Source: JANQLU01 sp964434955
GTDB lineage: Bacteria > Planctomycetota > Planctomycetia > Pirellulales > Pirellulaceae
Direction: 5' to 3'
NCBI GenBank assembly: GCA_964434955.1
Contig: CAYSXI010000004.1
Location: forward strand, 1-64,000
DNA: 64,000 nt
Part shown: piece by piece, positions 28,301 through 36,553 of the stretch
How positions within the stretch are numbered: the first letter of the stretch is position 1
How the letters are laid out: each line of letters opens with the position of its first letter
Program-made: the position numbers and the translations under genes
Notes under the pieces: generated by a model
The model's input: the letters and a program-made list of their open reading frames with translations, nothing else
Databases searched by the model: none
What the model was told of the DNA's origin: nothing

Positions 28301-28998
28301 AAAACGAATCGGGATTGGTCGATATCGAATCCGGAGCCTTGATCAACGTAACGGGCACCTACACCCAAAGCGGTGGCGTAACTCACAACAACGGTACGCT
28401 TGCATCATCGATTCTAAATGATTTCAACGGTGGTTCGCTGACGGGCAACGGATTCGTGGACGGAGATGCCGATTTCGATGTGGCTTCGACGATCGCTGCA
28501 GGAGATTCCGTTGGCATGATCGATTTCCTTGACGATTTGAATATGGCCGGAACGTTCGAGATTGAACTTCAAGGCCTATTGGTCGAGGGCGCCGCGCAAG
28601 ACATCAACCTGGTTAACACGGGAACCACTCGCGGATTGACCGAGTTTGATCAGATCAACGTGTACGGTGATGTAACGCTGGCGGACGGCACGATCCTGGA
28701 TGTTTCACGGCTTGGCGGATTCAATCCCCAGGTCGGAGACTTTTTTGACGTTTTGACCGGTGACTCAATCAGCCTACTTGGTTCATTGAATATTCAAACC
28801 GACTCGGTAGGCCTTATCTTCTCTTCAAGTGTTCATACGCTGTTTGATCCAACGACGGGTTCCAATCGTGATGTGCTCCGCCTGACGACAATCTCGGCAG
28901 TGCCGGAACCGAACGCGAGCGCGATTCTGGCCTTTGTGTTCCTGATCGGCTTTTCATTGCTGTTGAGACGCGAACGAGCGGTTTACGCGGCATCCTGA
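25363..28998 (+). CDS. Repeat-rich surface protein with PEP-CTERM sorting signal
   Basis: An exported protein of 1211 residues. The ATG at 25363 has GGGGTGG just upstream and opens a signal peptide ('MVQTITVRILATFGFLLLIF'). An upstream ATG at 25327 and TTG at 25315 are less likely. The body is Asn/Thr/Gly-rich beta-helix-like sequence of the autotransporter-associated kind, with five copies of a unit of about 181 residues marked by 'LNATxLxSxLR' and 'GxGTIGxxNTL'. The C-terminus has the PEP-CTERM signal: 'VPEPNASA', a hydrophobic helix and an Arg-rich end ('LLLRRERA'). It is probably sorted by an exosortase to the cell surface or matrix. Role unknown; no exosortase gene is in this window. Confidence 0.9.
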   Translation: MVQTITVRILATFGFLLLIFGFTAPGSGQIFNSTWAGGTGDWTDASNWSTLDFPRNNGSEYYNAIISGGGNTVNLAGVYEIDSLSVGFGSILNLNNNTILTIVSDPSRSTSGSVVNSGSIFLNATNLGSTLRFDGTVTLTGGGTIFMGNDAGNQLTGTNNGMLINEDNVIRGSGTIGTFNTLGFLNRGQVIADQSVPLNIALDPGVTNEGQMQATSGGTLNLVGGTLSNELGVIEAKTGSTISLTNMTVDGGQINTLGTGQISIQNSIFDSSTNQVTVDGTVNIDNNRTLTVLGDLINKQNINLNATTLASSLRFDGTVELSGGGSVNLGDDGGNQLIGVNNGTLINKDHLIQGSGTIGTSNTLALNNQATIESNATVGMTIIGNAGVTNTGIMRSTNGSLLTLIGGTFANANGLIEAQTGSTVLINNATIDGGDINTSGTGTISVLNSTFDSSTNQVTLDSVVNVDNNRSLTVIGDLVNMQSINLNATSLSSNLRINGEVELTGGGTINMNVDSGNQVIGMNGGKLINQDHLIRGTGTIGTSNTLELINNNSIVSDENGMTILGTPGVTNNSLLRATNSATLNLVGGVFDNQLGVIEADNDSLVNLQSMTVLGGTLRSIGTGSFSAAATIFDGTLTPVVIDGQVNVANNQTLTLKGTIENKTQTIDLLATNLNSNISVFGSVQLEGGGTIHMNNDLGNRIIGASGGFLTNVDNRIHGSGFIGLASSLQVLNQGVIEADQSEPLTLIGSGGFTNENQIRAINGASLNLNSGAFENALGVISASDSSFLNLVSTTVRGGTVQADGSSLIVSSQSTLDGSSDKLMLDGEVFVGNNLFLNLKGDIANMQDITLNATNLSSQLRIEGTVNLDGNGRIVMNDDAGNQIRGIVDGFLINQDNRIEGAGNLGINTLQMTNRGVIDANATNTLFIDPDAGGFLNDTGGLTKVSGAGCMTLLAGNHTNRGTFEVDTTRVLSINSGANFENESGLVDIESGALINVTGTYTQSGGVTHNNGTLASSILNDFNGGSLTGNGFVDGDADFDVASTIAAGDSVGMIDFLDDLNMAGTFEIELQGLLVEGAAQDINLVNTGTTRGLTEFDQINVYGDVTLADGTILDVSRLGGFNPQVGDFFDVLTGDSISLLGSLNIQTDSVGLIFSSSVHTLFDPTTGSNRDVLRLTTISAVPEPNASAILAFVFLIGFSLLLRRERAVYAAS
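25645..28090 (+). repeat. Five imperfect tandem repeats of about 543-570 bp within the PEP-CTERM gene
   Basis: Equivalent codons (the N-N of 'NNNTILTI', 'DNNRTLTV', 'DNNRSLTV', 'ANNQTLTL', 'GNNLFLNL') fall at about 25645, 26215, 26761, 27304 and 27853, giving spacings of 570, 546, 543 and 549 bp. Copies 2 and 3 are the most alike, suggesting the most recent duplication. Divergence rises toward both ends. Confidence 0.8.
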
Positions 28999-29033
28999 TT
29001 TTAATTGGTCGCAACGCGTCATTATTAACGCAC

Positions 29034-29070
29034 AAAAAACGCCGCGAAATTTTCCGCGGCGTTTGTTTTT
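29034..29070. terminator. Bidirectional intrinsic terminator
   Basis: A perfect 10-bp stem (29037-29046 with 29055-29064, eight-base loop) is flanked by an A-run on the left and a T-rich run on the right. It sits between the convergent PEP-CTERM and M3 peptidase genes and can end transcripts from both sides. Confidence 0.9.
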
Positions 29071-29088
29071 GCGATTTCGATTTCCCGA

Positions 29089-31248
29089 TTATTTGTCGAC
29101 TGGAAAACCTCGTTTGCGGAGCAATGCCTTGGTATCCACATCGCGTCCTCGGAACCTGCGAAACCCTTCAGCCGGGTCGATCGTGTCGCCCACTGACATG
29201 ATGTTGTCGTAAAGACTCTTCGCAATTTCCTTCTTATAGTAAGTCCCTGCGTCCTCAAAGACTTCGGCCGCGTCTGCGGTTAGCGCATCGGACCAAAGGT
29301 AACTGTAGTACCCGGCTGAATATCCATCGTCAGCAAAGATATGCTGGAAGTGGGGCGTGCGATGCCGCATCACAATTTCCTTGGGCATTCCCAGTTCTGC
29401 CAACGTCTCGCGTTCAAACTTGTCCGGGTCGATTTTGACATCGCCTGCCAGGTGCAACTTCATGTCAATCAAAGCGCTGGCCAGGTATTCAACGGTTGAG
29501 AATCCCTGGTTAAACGTCGAAGCTTTTTCGATCTTTTCAAGAAGTTCCCCCGGGATTGGCTCGCCGGTTTTGTAATGCACCGCATACTTCTTGAGAATCT
29601 CTGGAGTCGACAACCAGTGTTCGTTCAGTTGAGAGGGAAACTCAACGTAGTCGCGAGCGACCGAAGTGCCCGATTGCGAAGGGTATTTGCAGTCACTGCA
29701 AAGCCCATGAAGAGCGTGTCCGAACTCGTGGAACATCGTCACGGCATCGTCCCAGGAAATCAGCACGGCCTCGCCAGGCTTCCCTTTGATAAAGTTCGAG
29801 TTATTGGAAACGATTGGTGATATCCGCTCGCTAATATTTTCCTGACTTCGATAGGCGGTCATCCAAGCGCCACTGCGTTTTCCGCGCCGCGCGTAGGGAT
29901 CAAAGTACCAAAGCCCATGATGCTTGCCGCCTCGACGGACTTCCCAGACGCGGACGTCGGGATGGAAAACGGGTACATCTTTGACTTCGACAAATTCAAA
30001 CCCGTAAAGTTCGCCTGCGGCCCACATCATGCCTTCGCGAAGTTTCTCCATTTGCAGGTAAGGCTTAACCTCATTGAAATCGAGATCGTATTTTGCCTTT
30101 CGCACCTTCTCTGAATAAAAACGATAGTCCCATGGCTCGATCTTGATTCCCGCCCCTTCCTTGTCGGCGATGGCCTGCATGTCGGCGACCTCTTCCTTGA
30201 CGCGGGCAACCGCCTTGGGCCACACCTGCATCATCAGCGTCATGGTGTTCTCAGGGTTTTTGGCCATCTGAGGTTCCAGGCGCCAATGAGCGTGCGTTTT
30301 GTAACCCAGAAGCAAAGCTCGCTGAGCCCGAAGTTTCAGGATTGCGGTGATGATCTGATTGTTATCTCGTTCATCGCCGTTGTCGCCACGATCGTAGTAG
30401 GTCCGCCAGACTTTCTCCCGCATCTTCCGATTGGTCGCATAAGTCAAATACGGTTCCATCGAGGAACGAGTGTTGTTGATCACCCATACTTTTTCGTTTG
30501 AGCCAGATTTTTTCGCGAACTCTTCGCCGGCTGCCTGCATCGCGGAAACAATGCTGTCGGGAAGCCCGTCCAATGCGGTCTTGTCCTTGATCAAAATCGT
30601 TTTGCCTTCATCGGCTAAGACGTTCTGGCTGAAATTGGTAAACAACCCGGCCAACTGAGCGTTGATCTGCGACAATTTTTTCTTGTCGTCCGCATCCAGC
30701 TTTGCGCCCTGGCGAACAAACGTCTTGTAGTAATCGGTCACGAGACGCTGTTCCGCAGGCGTTAGTTTTTTCATTTCCTCGCTTTCGAAAACGGATTCGA
30801 TTCGGGCGAACAGTTTTTCGTTCTGCATAATCGAATCATTGTGCTTCGAAAGTTTTGGAGCGATCGCTCGTTCGATATCAGGAATATCACCCACGTTCAG
30901 ATTGGATGAATAAACCCCAAACAGATTGTTCAGTCGGTCAAGAGCTTGTCCAGCATGTTCCATGGCGACGATCGTGTTCTTGAAACTCGGGGCTTCTGAA
31001 TTGTCGGCAATCTTTTGAATGTCACGGGATGACATCTCGATGGCAGCATCAAACGCTCCCAAAAAATCTTTGGTATCGATGGAACGCCATGGAGGAACTC
31101 CACCATACGGGCCATCCCATGGCTTAAGCAACACGTTGTTGATTGACACTTTCATTACTCCATTTTGTCCGCTGGCCATGATCGGGAAGCAAATCATTGC
31201 TGCTAACGCAAATACAGCCGGTTTCCAAATACTCGACGAATGTTTCAT
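29089..31248 (-). CDS. M3-family metallopeptidase (peptidyl-dipeptidase Dcp-like), exported
   Basis: 719 residues with an N-terminal signal peptide ('AVFALAAMICFPIMASGQ'). The M3 active site is H507-E-F-G-H511 in 'VTMFHEFGHALHGLCSDC', with the third zinc ligand in the downstream Glu of 'DYVEFPSQLNEHW'. Further conserved stretches are 'GLWYFDPYARRGKRSGAWM' and the C-terminal 'DDGYSAGYYSYLWSDALTAD'. These place it in the Dcp/oligopeptidase A group, which removes dipeptides from, or cuts within, short peptides; export suggests periplasmic peptide degradation. The length is normal for the family. It stands alone, with ferritin upstream on the same strand after 157 bases. Confidence 0.95.
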   Translation of the reverse strand: MKHSSSIWKPAVFALAAMICFPIMASGQNGVMKVSINNVLLKPWDGPYGGVPPWRSIDTKDFLGAFDAAIEMSSRDIQKIADNSEAPSFKNTIVAMEHAGQALDRLNNLFGVYSSNLNVGDIPDIERAIAPKLSKHNDSIMQNEKLFARIESVFESEEMKKLTPAEQRLVTDYYKTFVRQGAKLDADDKKKLSQINAQLAGLFTNFSQNVLADEGKTILIKDKTALDGLPDSIVSAMQAAGEEFAKKSGSNEKVWVINNTRSSMEPYLTYATNRKMREKVWRTYYDRGDNGDERDNNQIITAILKLRAQRALLLGYKTHAHWRLEPQMAKNPENTMTLMMQVWPKAVARVKEEVADMQAIADKEGAGIKIEPWDYRFYSEKVRKAKYDLDFNEVKPYLQMEKLREGMMWAAGELYGFEFVEVKDVPVFHPDVRVWEVRRGGKHHGLWYFDPYARRGKRSGAWMTAYRSQENISERISPIVSNNSNFIKGKPGEAVLISWDDAVTMFHEFGHALHGLCSDCKYPSQSGTSVARDYVEFPSQLNEHWLSTPEILKKYAVHYKTGEPIPGELLEKIEKASTFNQGFSTVEYLASALIDMKLHLAGDVKIDPDKFERETLAELGMPKEIVMRHRTPHFQHIFADDGYSAGYYSYLWSDALTADAAEVFEDAGTYYKKEIAKSLYDNIMSVGDTIDPAEGFRRFRGRDVDTKALLRKRGFPVDK

Positions 31249-31405
31249 TTCTCAATTCCAATAGAAAGTCAGGGTCCGTGCTTCCAATTTTATAGCGGTC
31301 GCCCGGTATGGGGAGGTGTGAAATAGCCAACCGAAAACGGCGGCGGCGCAGACACAGACTAGCTGCAAGCATCATTCAGCGGATTTGACGTTTGAAATGA
31401 TCGAG

Positions 31406-31906
31406 TTAATCGGCTTCCGCTTGGCGGTTAGCCAACTCGCGGTCGATCAAGAATAGCCCATTCGGGTTCCCATCGATCAGTTTTAGCTGATCGATGACGG
31501 AGCGGGTGCTCGCTTCCTCTTCGACTTGTTCGGTGACAAACCACTCGAGGAATACGTCGGTTGCGTGGTCGGATTCTTTTCCAGCCAGATCCTTGAGTTC
31601 AAAAATGCACTTCGTCACATGCTGTTCATGAGCCAGTGCTTTCTCGAACAGGCTCAGCGGCGTTTCCTTGCCAATTTCAGGTTTTCCGATTGCTTCCAGA
31701 TGAACACGTCCGTCGCGTTCCAAAATGTAGTTAAAGAATCGATCAGCATGCGCCAATTCTTCCTGGTACTGCATGCGAAACCAATTCGCGAACCCGGGCA
31801 AGCCAAGCGCATCGCTCTCGGCAGACATTGCGAGATAAACATAAGCGGATTCGAGTTCCACGTTGATTTGCTGATTCAGCGCATCCTGCATGTTTTGTGA
31901 AAGCAT
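31406..31906 (-). CDS. ftnA: Bacterial non-haem ferritin
   Basis: A 166-residue ferritin that stores iron in the cytosol as a 24-mer. The ferroxidase residues line up with E. coli FtnA numbering: E17 ('NVELESAYVY'), E50 and H53 ('EELAHADRFF'), E94, E126, Q127 and E129/E130 ('TEQVEEEAST'). No haem-binding Met of bacterioferritin is seen in the usual place. Helices, turn positions and length all match the FtnA type. An inverted repeat lies 55-82 bases upstream and could be an operator. No linked iron transport gene is present. Confidence 0.96.
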   Translation of the reverse strand: MLSQNMQDALNQQINVELESAYVYLAMSAESDALGLPGFANWFRMQYQEELAHADRFFNYILERDGRVHLEAIGKPEIGKETPLSLFEKALAHEQHVTKCIFELKDLAGKESDHATDVFLEWFVTEQVEEEASTRSVIDQLKLIDGNPNGLFLIDRELANRQAEAD

Positions 31907-31960
31907 TTTTGCCTCTTAGCTTCTCCGGTCTTTCAACCAGGTATCGTGAATGCGGTGCCA

Positions 31961-31988
31961 AGTTGACTTGGGACCTCTTTCGTCAACT
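31961..31988 (-). promoter_or_regulatory. Inverted repeat upstream of ferritin, possible operator
   Basis: AGTTGAC (31961-31967) and GTCAACT (31982-31988) are perfect inverted copies whose centres are 21 bases apart, two helical turns. A TATATA-like stretch lies beside it on the ferritin-distal side. This geometry suits a dimeric regulator. It does not look like a classical Fur box, and the regulator is unknown. Confidence 0.4.
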
Positions 31989-32071
31989 ATATAACTGCGC
32001 GCACAGACGGACAATAACAGTCAACAAATTCGCCATTCAAATCGATTCCTCAGCTGTCGGGATCGTCTTGA

Positions 32072-34690
32072 TCAAGGCTTGCGCTTGGAAATCGCGCTTC
32101 GGGACTTATTTTTGATTTTGGATTGATTGAGCAATCGCTGCGACTCGAGAAGCAGAAAATTATGATCCATGAATGGCTCGTACCCGATATCCTGCCAGCG
32201 AATCATTCCCTTTTCGTCGACCAGGAATGTACCGTGAAGCGGCTGCTTTTCAAAATCATCAAACGCCCGGAACTTTTTGAAGATATCCTTGTTGGCGTCG
32301 GACAAAAGTGGAATTGGCATCTCGGATCCATAATCCGCCAGCGATTGTTTGAGTCCGTTCGCGTCATCACTGCTGATCGCAACGATATCGATCCCGGCTT
32401 TTTTGAAGTCCTCGGCTCTTGGACCAAACGCCTGAAGCTGCTCCGCACAATGCAAACAACCATGCCCGAGGTAGAAAATGATAATGTGCGGTTTGCCAGA
32501 GAAGTGAACGTCACCCATCGTGATTCCCTGCGAATCTTTGAGTGACCATCGCGGGCTCTCAGAGGGTGCCCAACGAAATGGGCCGAGCGAATCAAGAGTT
32601 GGCCGGAACCCGAGATCCGCTGCAACGATTCTTTCTTTGAGCCAATTTTTCTGGAATCCGAACTCTGACGCGATGGGAGCCAATCTCTGGAACAATGGAA
32701 TGTCCAGGTCGATTGAGGTCGAAGTGTCGCGAAGTTTCTCAAAGACCTCTTTTGCCTTATCCTTTTTGCCAGCCTGATACAAAACGTAAGTCATCCGAGC
32801 CAGTGGAATAACTTCCATTTTTCGACGGTCAATTTGTTTTTGCATCAAGGCAATAGCGGCATCCTGTTTCTTGGCATCATCTCCGGCAGCGAGAAACTCA
32901 ATCTCCCCCAACCAGCTTCTGTCTTCTCCACTCACCTTTTTTAGCTTCGCGAGCCCTTCGGCATATTTTTTCTGCTGGATAAGCCGGTAGCCTTCAATGG
33001 CCTTGATGGCTTTTTCAAGATTGCTCTTGGCCGTCTTGGCCTTCTTGTTGTCCGTCCGATCTTTCTTTAGCTGGTCCTTCCACTTGGCGATCCCGGCCTT
33101 ATCACCATTCTTGCCTTTTTTCTCCTCGGCCTTGATCTTCTTGTCCAACTCATCGATCGTCTTTTCCGTCCGAGCAAGAACGTTTTTCCGGCCTTCGATC
33201 AGGCGATTCAGTTTCTCCAGGACTGCGTTCGTGACCGCTTCATTTCCCAGCGCCGCGGAGCTGCAACCCAGCAAGCGAAGTGTTTTTGTTTTCTCGACCG
33301 CGTTTCCTTCGACTTCCAGGTAAACGCTCTGGCAAAGCTCAACAGCCTGTTGATGCAACTCGTATTCACGCAACAGCTGCAACAAGCGTCGTCGTCCGTA
33401 GGAGGCGCTGCCACCCCTTTTTTCCAGTGTGTTGTACTTGGGATGCTGAGGGAGTTCCGTCATGTTCTTGGCGAGATCCAGCGCGTCGTGAACTCGTCCG
33501 ATGTACGCCAGGTTTCGAATCAGCCATTCGTTGTTGTGAGCAAAGTTGTGAATCTCATCGGGCATCACTCGGTCCCGCATCATGTGGGCGTGATCCACTC
33601 TTGCGGATGCTTCCTGCTGATACACTGCGTCTTCGTATCGCTTGAGCCGCGAGTAGATATGTCCAGGCATGTGCCACATGTGGGCAATCGAAGGTGCCGA
33701 TGGTCCGCAGCGCGCAGCTGCGCGAACGGCGCGCTCGGGCTTGCGATAATCCCAAAGATGGATGGTGTAATGATGCGCCGGATGAAGCGGTTCCTGTTCG
33801 TAGATCTCTTTCAGCAAAGCGTCCGTTGAAAGGTAACTCGCAACCGGAATGCCTTCACGTGCATTCTGCCAGATTCGATGGGCGACAAACGCTTTCGCTT
33901 CAAGGTCTTCAGGAAACTCCAAAACGATCGATTCGAGCGCCTTCAAGTATTCGGAGGCTCGAGTTTTCTTGGTTTCGCTTGATGGATTCTTCTCGCCCTT
34001 TTTCTCGGCGTCCGACTCCATCAAGTAAGCGAACAAAGCAGCAATGTACATTTGCTCTCGCTTTGTCACTTTCTCACGAAGCTTGTGGGCCTTTTCGATA
34101 AAGCCGCGAGCCCGTTTTCGATTTCTCACGGTCGCCAAAGCCGCGCCCCAATAGGCCATCGCGCATTCCGAATCCAGTGACGCCGCATGGCGGAAAGTTC
34201 GTTCGGCTTCGAGGTCCCAGAACCCGTGAAGTTGGCCAACGCCTTGATTGATGAACGCCTGAACTCGTTTCGATTTGCAGGTGACAGGAAAGCGGACGTT
34301 CCCAGTTCCGCCCATCAAATACGCTTTCTGTCGAGGGCCTTCGTTGAACGCTTCGCCATGGTAGGAGTGGCCGGCCAAAATCTCGTCGACGGAGTTTTCG
34401 TCCTTGGATTTTTCCTCCGGCTTCGCCTTGTTGCTTTCCGGCTTCGCCTTGTTGCTTTCCGGCTTGGTTTTGTCGCCTTCTGATTTGGCTTTGTCGCCTT
34501 CTTGCTTTTGCTCCTTTTTATCTTTCGACGTTGGAGCCTTCTTAGGTGTTGATTCTTGAGCCGATTTTGTGTCTTTGGTCGGTGGCTGCTGATCCTGCAA
34601 GCCTGCACCATGAACCGGACAACAACAACACGCAAAAATTACGCAAACAATCAAACGCAAAACCATGGAATTTCCGACACGAATCGACAT
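32072..34690 (-). CDS. TPR protein with C-terminal thioredoxin/peroxiredoxin-like domain
   Basis: 872 residues. A Cys-rich hydrophobic N-terminus ('MVLRLIVCVIFACCCCPVHG' from residue 9) looks like a signal peptide; the start could be the ATG at 34690 or the one at 34666. A Lys/Pro/Glu-rich linker (about 35-95) with seven-residue repeats follows. Residues 130-650 are helical TPR-like units with 'HMWHMPGHIYSRLKRYEDAV'. The C-terminal domain (about 700-850) is redoxin-like with 'IFYLGHGCLHCAEQLQAFGP' (C745, C748) and 'VDEKGMIRWQDIGYEPF'. C-x2-C in this fold suggests thiol exchange in the periplasm. Partner unknown. Confidence 0.82.
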   Translation of the reverse strand: MSIRVGNSMVLRLIVCVIFACCCCPVHGAGLQDQQPPTKDTKSAQESTPKKAPTSKDKKEQKQEGDKAKSEGDKTKPESNKAKPESNKAKPEEKSKDENSVDEILAGHSYHGEAFNEGPRQKAYLMGGTGNVRFPVTCKSKRVQAFINQGVGQLHGFWDLEAERTFRHAASLDSECAMAYWGAALATVRNRKRARGFIEKAHKLREKVTKREQMYIAALFAYLMESDAEKKGEKNPSSETKKTRASEYLKALESIVLEFPEDLEAKAFVAHRIWQNAREGIPVASYLSTDALLKEIYEQEPLHPAHHYTIHLWDYRKPERAVRAAARCGPSAPSIAHMWHMPGHIYSRLKRYEDAVYQQEASARVDHAHMMRDRVMPDEIHNFAHNNEWLIRNLAYIGRVHDALDLAKNMTELPQHPKYNTLEKRGGSASYGRRRLLQLLREYELHQQAVELCQSVYLEVEGNAVEKTKTLRLLGCSSAALGNEAVTNAVLEKLNRLIEGRKNVLARTEKTIDELDKKIKAEEKKGKNGDKAGIAKWKDQLKKDRTDNKKAKTAKSNLEKAIKAIEGYRLIQQKKYAEGLAKLKKVSGEDRSWLGEIEFLAAGDDAKKQDAAIALMQKQIDRRKMEVIPLARMTYVLYQAGKKDKAKEVFEKLRDTSTSIDLDIPLFQRLAPIASEFGFQKNWLKERIVAADLGFRPTLDSLGPFRWAPSESPRWSLKDSQGITMGDVHFSGKPHIIIFYLGHGCLHCAEQLQAFGPRAEDFKKAGIDIVAISSDDANGLKQSLADYGSEMPIPLLSDANKDIFKKFRAFDDFEKQPLHGTFLVDEKGMIRWQDIGYEPFMDHNFLLLESQRLLNQSKIKNKSRSAISKRKP
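34419..34502 (-). repeat. Four 21-bp tandem repeats inside the TPR-redoxin gene
   Basis: Two identical 21-base units (34419-34439 and 34440-34460) are followed by two diverged ones (34461-34481 and 34482-34502). They encode seven-residue units of the type KPESNKA and KSEGDKT in the linker after the signal peptide. The unit length keeps the frame, so copy number could vary without breaking the gene. Confidence 0.75.
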
Positions 34691-34845
34691 GAATTGAAGG
34701 GGGGCGTTACCTATATCGTGATCTCTGTTTTGGCCATTCGCAAGTCTTACCTTGCGTTCCCGGATCGAATGGTGAACGGAAGATGCGAAATTCGGTAAAA
34801 TAATCCGATCCTGATGTCTGCAAGTTATTTCTGGACGTTTTTAAC

Positions 34846-36510
34846 ATGTTGGATTCCACGATTCGCAACCGCGTTTTCCGGTCTTTTTCACTTCTGACTT
34901 CGAGCCTGTTGATCGCTTTGAATGCCCCGGCTTTCGTCAAAGCGCAATCCGCAGATTCTGAACGAACTTTGGAATCTGGAAAGAAACGTCAGCGGCCTAA
35001 CATTCTCTTTATCTTTTCGGATGACCACGCCCCGCATGCGATTGGTGCTTACGGTAGCCCGTTCGCCAAGCTGAATCCGACACCGAACATTGATCAGTTG
35101 GCTCGGCAGGGAATGCTGTTTCAAAACAGTTTCTGTACGAACTCAATTTGCGGTCCGAGTCGCGCGGTAATTCTCACTGGCAAACACAGCCATTTAAACG
35201 GCTTCATGATGAATGGGAATCGGTTTGACGGAGACCAACAAACGTTTCCAAAGTTGATGCGGAAGGCCGGCTACAAAACTGCCTTGATTGGCAAATGGCA
35301 CTTAACCTCGGATCCCCAGGGCTTCGACTATTGGGACGTTTTGCCGGGACAGGGGATGTATTACAACCCGACGCTGATTCGTGACGGCAAGCGGCGTCAG
35401 GTTGAAGGCCATTGCACGGATATTGTGACCGACCTCGCGATCGAATGGTTGAAGAAACAAAAAGACGATCAGCCGTTCATGCTGATGTGCCAACATAAGG
35501 CGCCCCACCGAACCTGGATGCCCGCCCTTCGTCATCTCAATCTTTACGATGATGTCGAAGCCCCCGAACCGGCAACCTTGTTTGATGACCACAAGGACGA
35601 TGCCAGCCCCGCTCGAAACCAGGAAATGGAAATCGACCGCCATATGCACCCCGTGTTCGATTTGTTTTTTGACGCACCGAAAGATTTTGATCCGAAAAAA
35701 GAGCGCGGCTCCGACAAAAGTGGTTTTCGGAACAAGAAGTTGATGACGGAAGAGCAACGAAAAAAATGGGACGAAGCCTTCGCCAAGAAAAACAAGGCAT
35801 ACAAAGATGCCGACTTGAGTGGCAAAGCCCTGGTTCGGGCCAAATACCAGCGTTACATCAAGAATTATTTGCGCTGCATCAAAGGGGTCGACGAAAGCGT
35901 CGGACGCTTGATGGAATACCTGAAAACCTCGGGACTCGATCAAAACACGATTGTCATCTATTCGTCAGACCAGGGGTTCTACCTTGGTGATCACGGCTGG
36001 TACGACAAACGCTGGATGTACGAAGAGTCAATGAAAATGCCGTTGATCGTCAAATGGCCGGGCGTCACGAAACCGGGTTCGGTCAACAAAAACCTGGTTC
36101 AAAACCTGGATTACGCGGAAACCTTTTTGGAAATTGCAGGTGCCGGAATTCCGGATGACATGCAGGGACGGTCTCTTGTCCCACTTCTGAAAGGCGAAAA
36201 AGTGGAAGACTGGAGGAGTTCCGTCTACTATCACTACCATGGTTTTCCCGCGGTTCACATGGTCGCGAAGCATTATGGAATCCGAACGGATCGCTACAAG
36301 TTGATTCGTTTCTACCAGATGGACGAGTGGGAATTTTACGACCTGAAGAACGACCCCGACGAAACCAACAACGCGTTTCAGGATCCCAAATACGCACAGA
36401 CCATATCCGAAATGAGAAAACAACTTGCCGAGCTGAAGTCGCATTATCGAGACCGAACCGATGTACGGCCCAAGCCACAAGCCTGGCAAAACAAGTATCG
36501 CAAAAACTAG
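34846..36510 (+). CDS. Exported sulfatase with C102-G-P-S-R active site
   Basis: 554 residues with an N-terminal signal peptide (about residues 11-34). The sulfatase fold starts with 'RPNILFIFSDDHAPHAIGAY' (metal ligands D59, D60). The formylglycine motif is C102-G-P-S-R106 in 'NSICGPSRAVILTGK', the standard C-x-P-S-R, so it needs a formylglycine-generating enzyme or anSME from elsewhere in the genome. 'IGKWHLTSDPQGFDYW' and 'VIYSSDQGFYLGDHGW' complete the active site. The layout is typical of sulfatases acting on sulfated polysaccharides such as heparan- or algal-type glycans. The substrate is inferred only. An alpha/beta hydrolase and a second sulfatase follow on the same strand. Confidence 0.95.
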   Translation: MLDSTIRNRVFRSFSLLTSSLLIALNAPAFVKAQSADSERTLESGKKRQRPNILFIFSDDHAPHAIGAYGSPFAKLNPTPNIDQLARQGMLFQNSFCTNSICGPSRAVILTGKHSHLNGFMMNGNRFDGDQQTFPKLMRKAGYKTALIGKWHLTSDPQGFDYWDVLPGQGMYYNPTLIRDGKRRQVEGHCTDIVTDLAIEWLKKQKDDQPFMLMCQHKAPHRTWMPALRHLNLYDDVEAPEPATLFDDHKDDASPARNQEMEIDRHMHPVFDLFFDAPKDFDPKKERGSDKSGFRNKKLMTEEQRKKWDEAFAKKNKAYKDADLSGKALVRAKYQRYIKNYLRCIKGVDESVGRLMEYLKTSGLDQNTIVIYSSDQGFYLGDHGWYDKRWMYEESMKMPLIVKWPGVTKPGSVNKNLVQNLDYAETFLEIAGAGIPDDMQGRSLVPLLKGEKVEDWRSSVYYHYHGFPAVHMVAKHYGIRTDRYKLIRFYQMDEWEFYDLKNDPDETNNAFQDPKYAQTISEMRKQLAELKSHYRDRTDVRPKPQAWQNKYRKN

Positions 36511-36553
36511 CGGAATGAGCGGCGACGCGTCGCTCGACAAAGGACCCCCAAAT

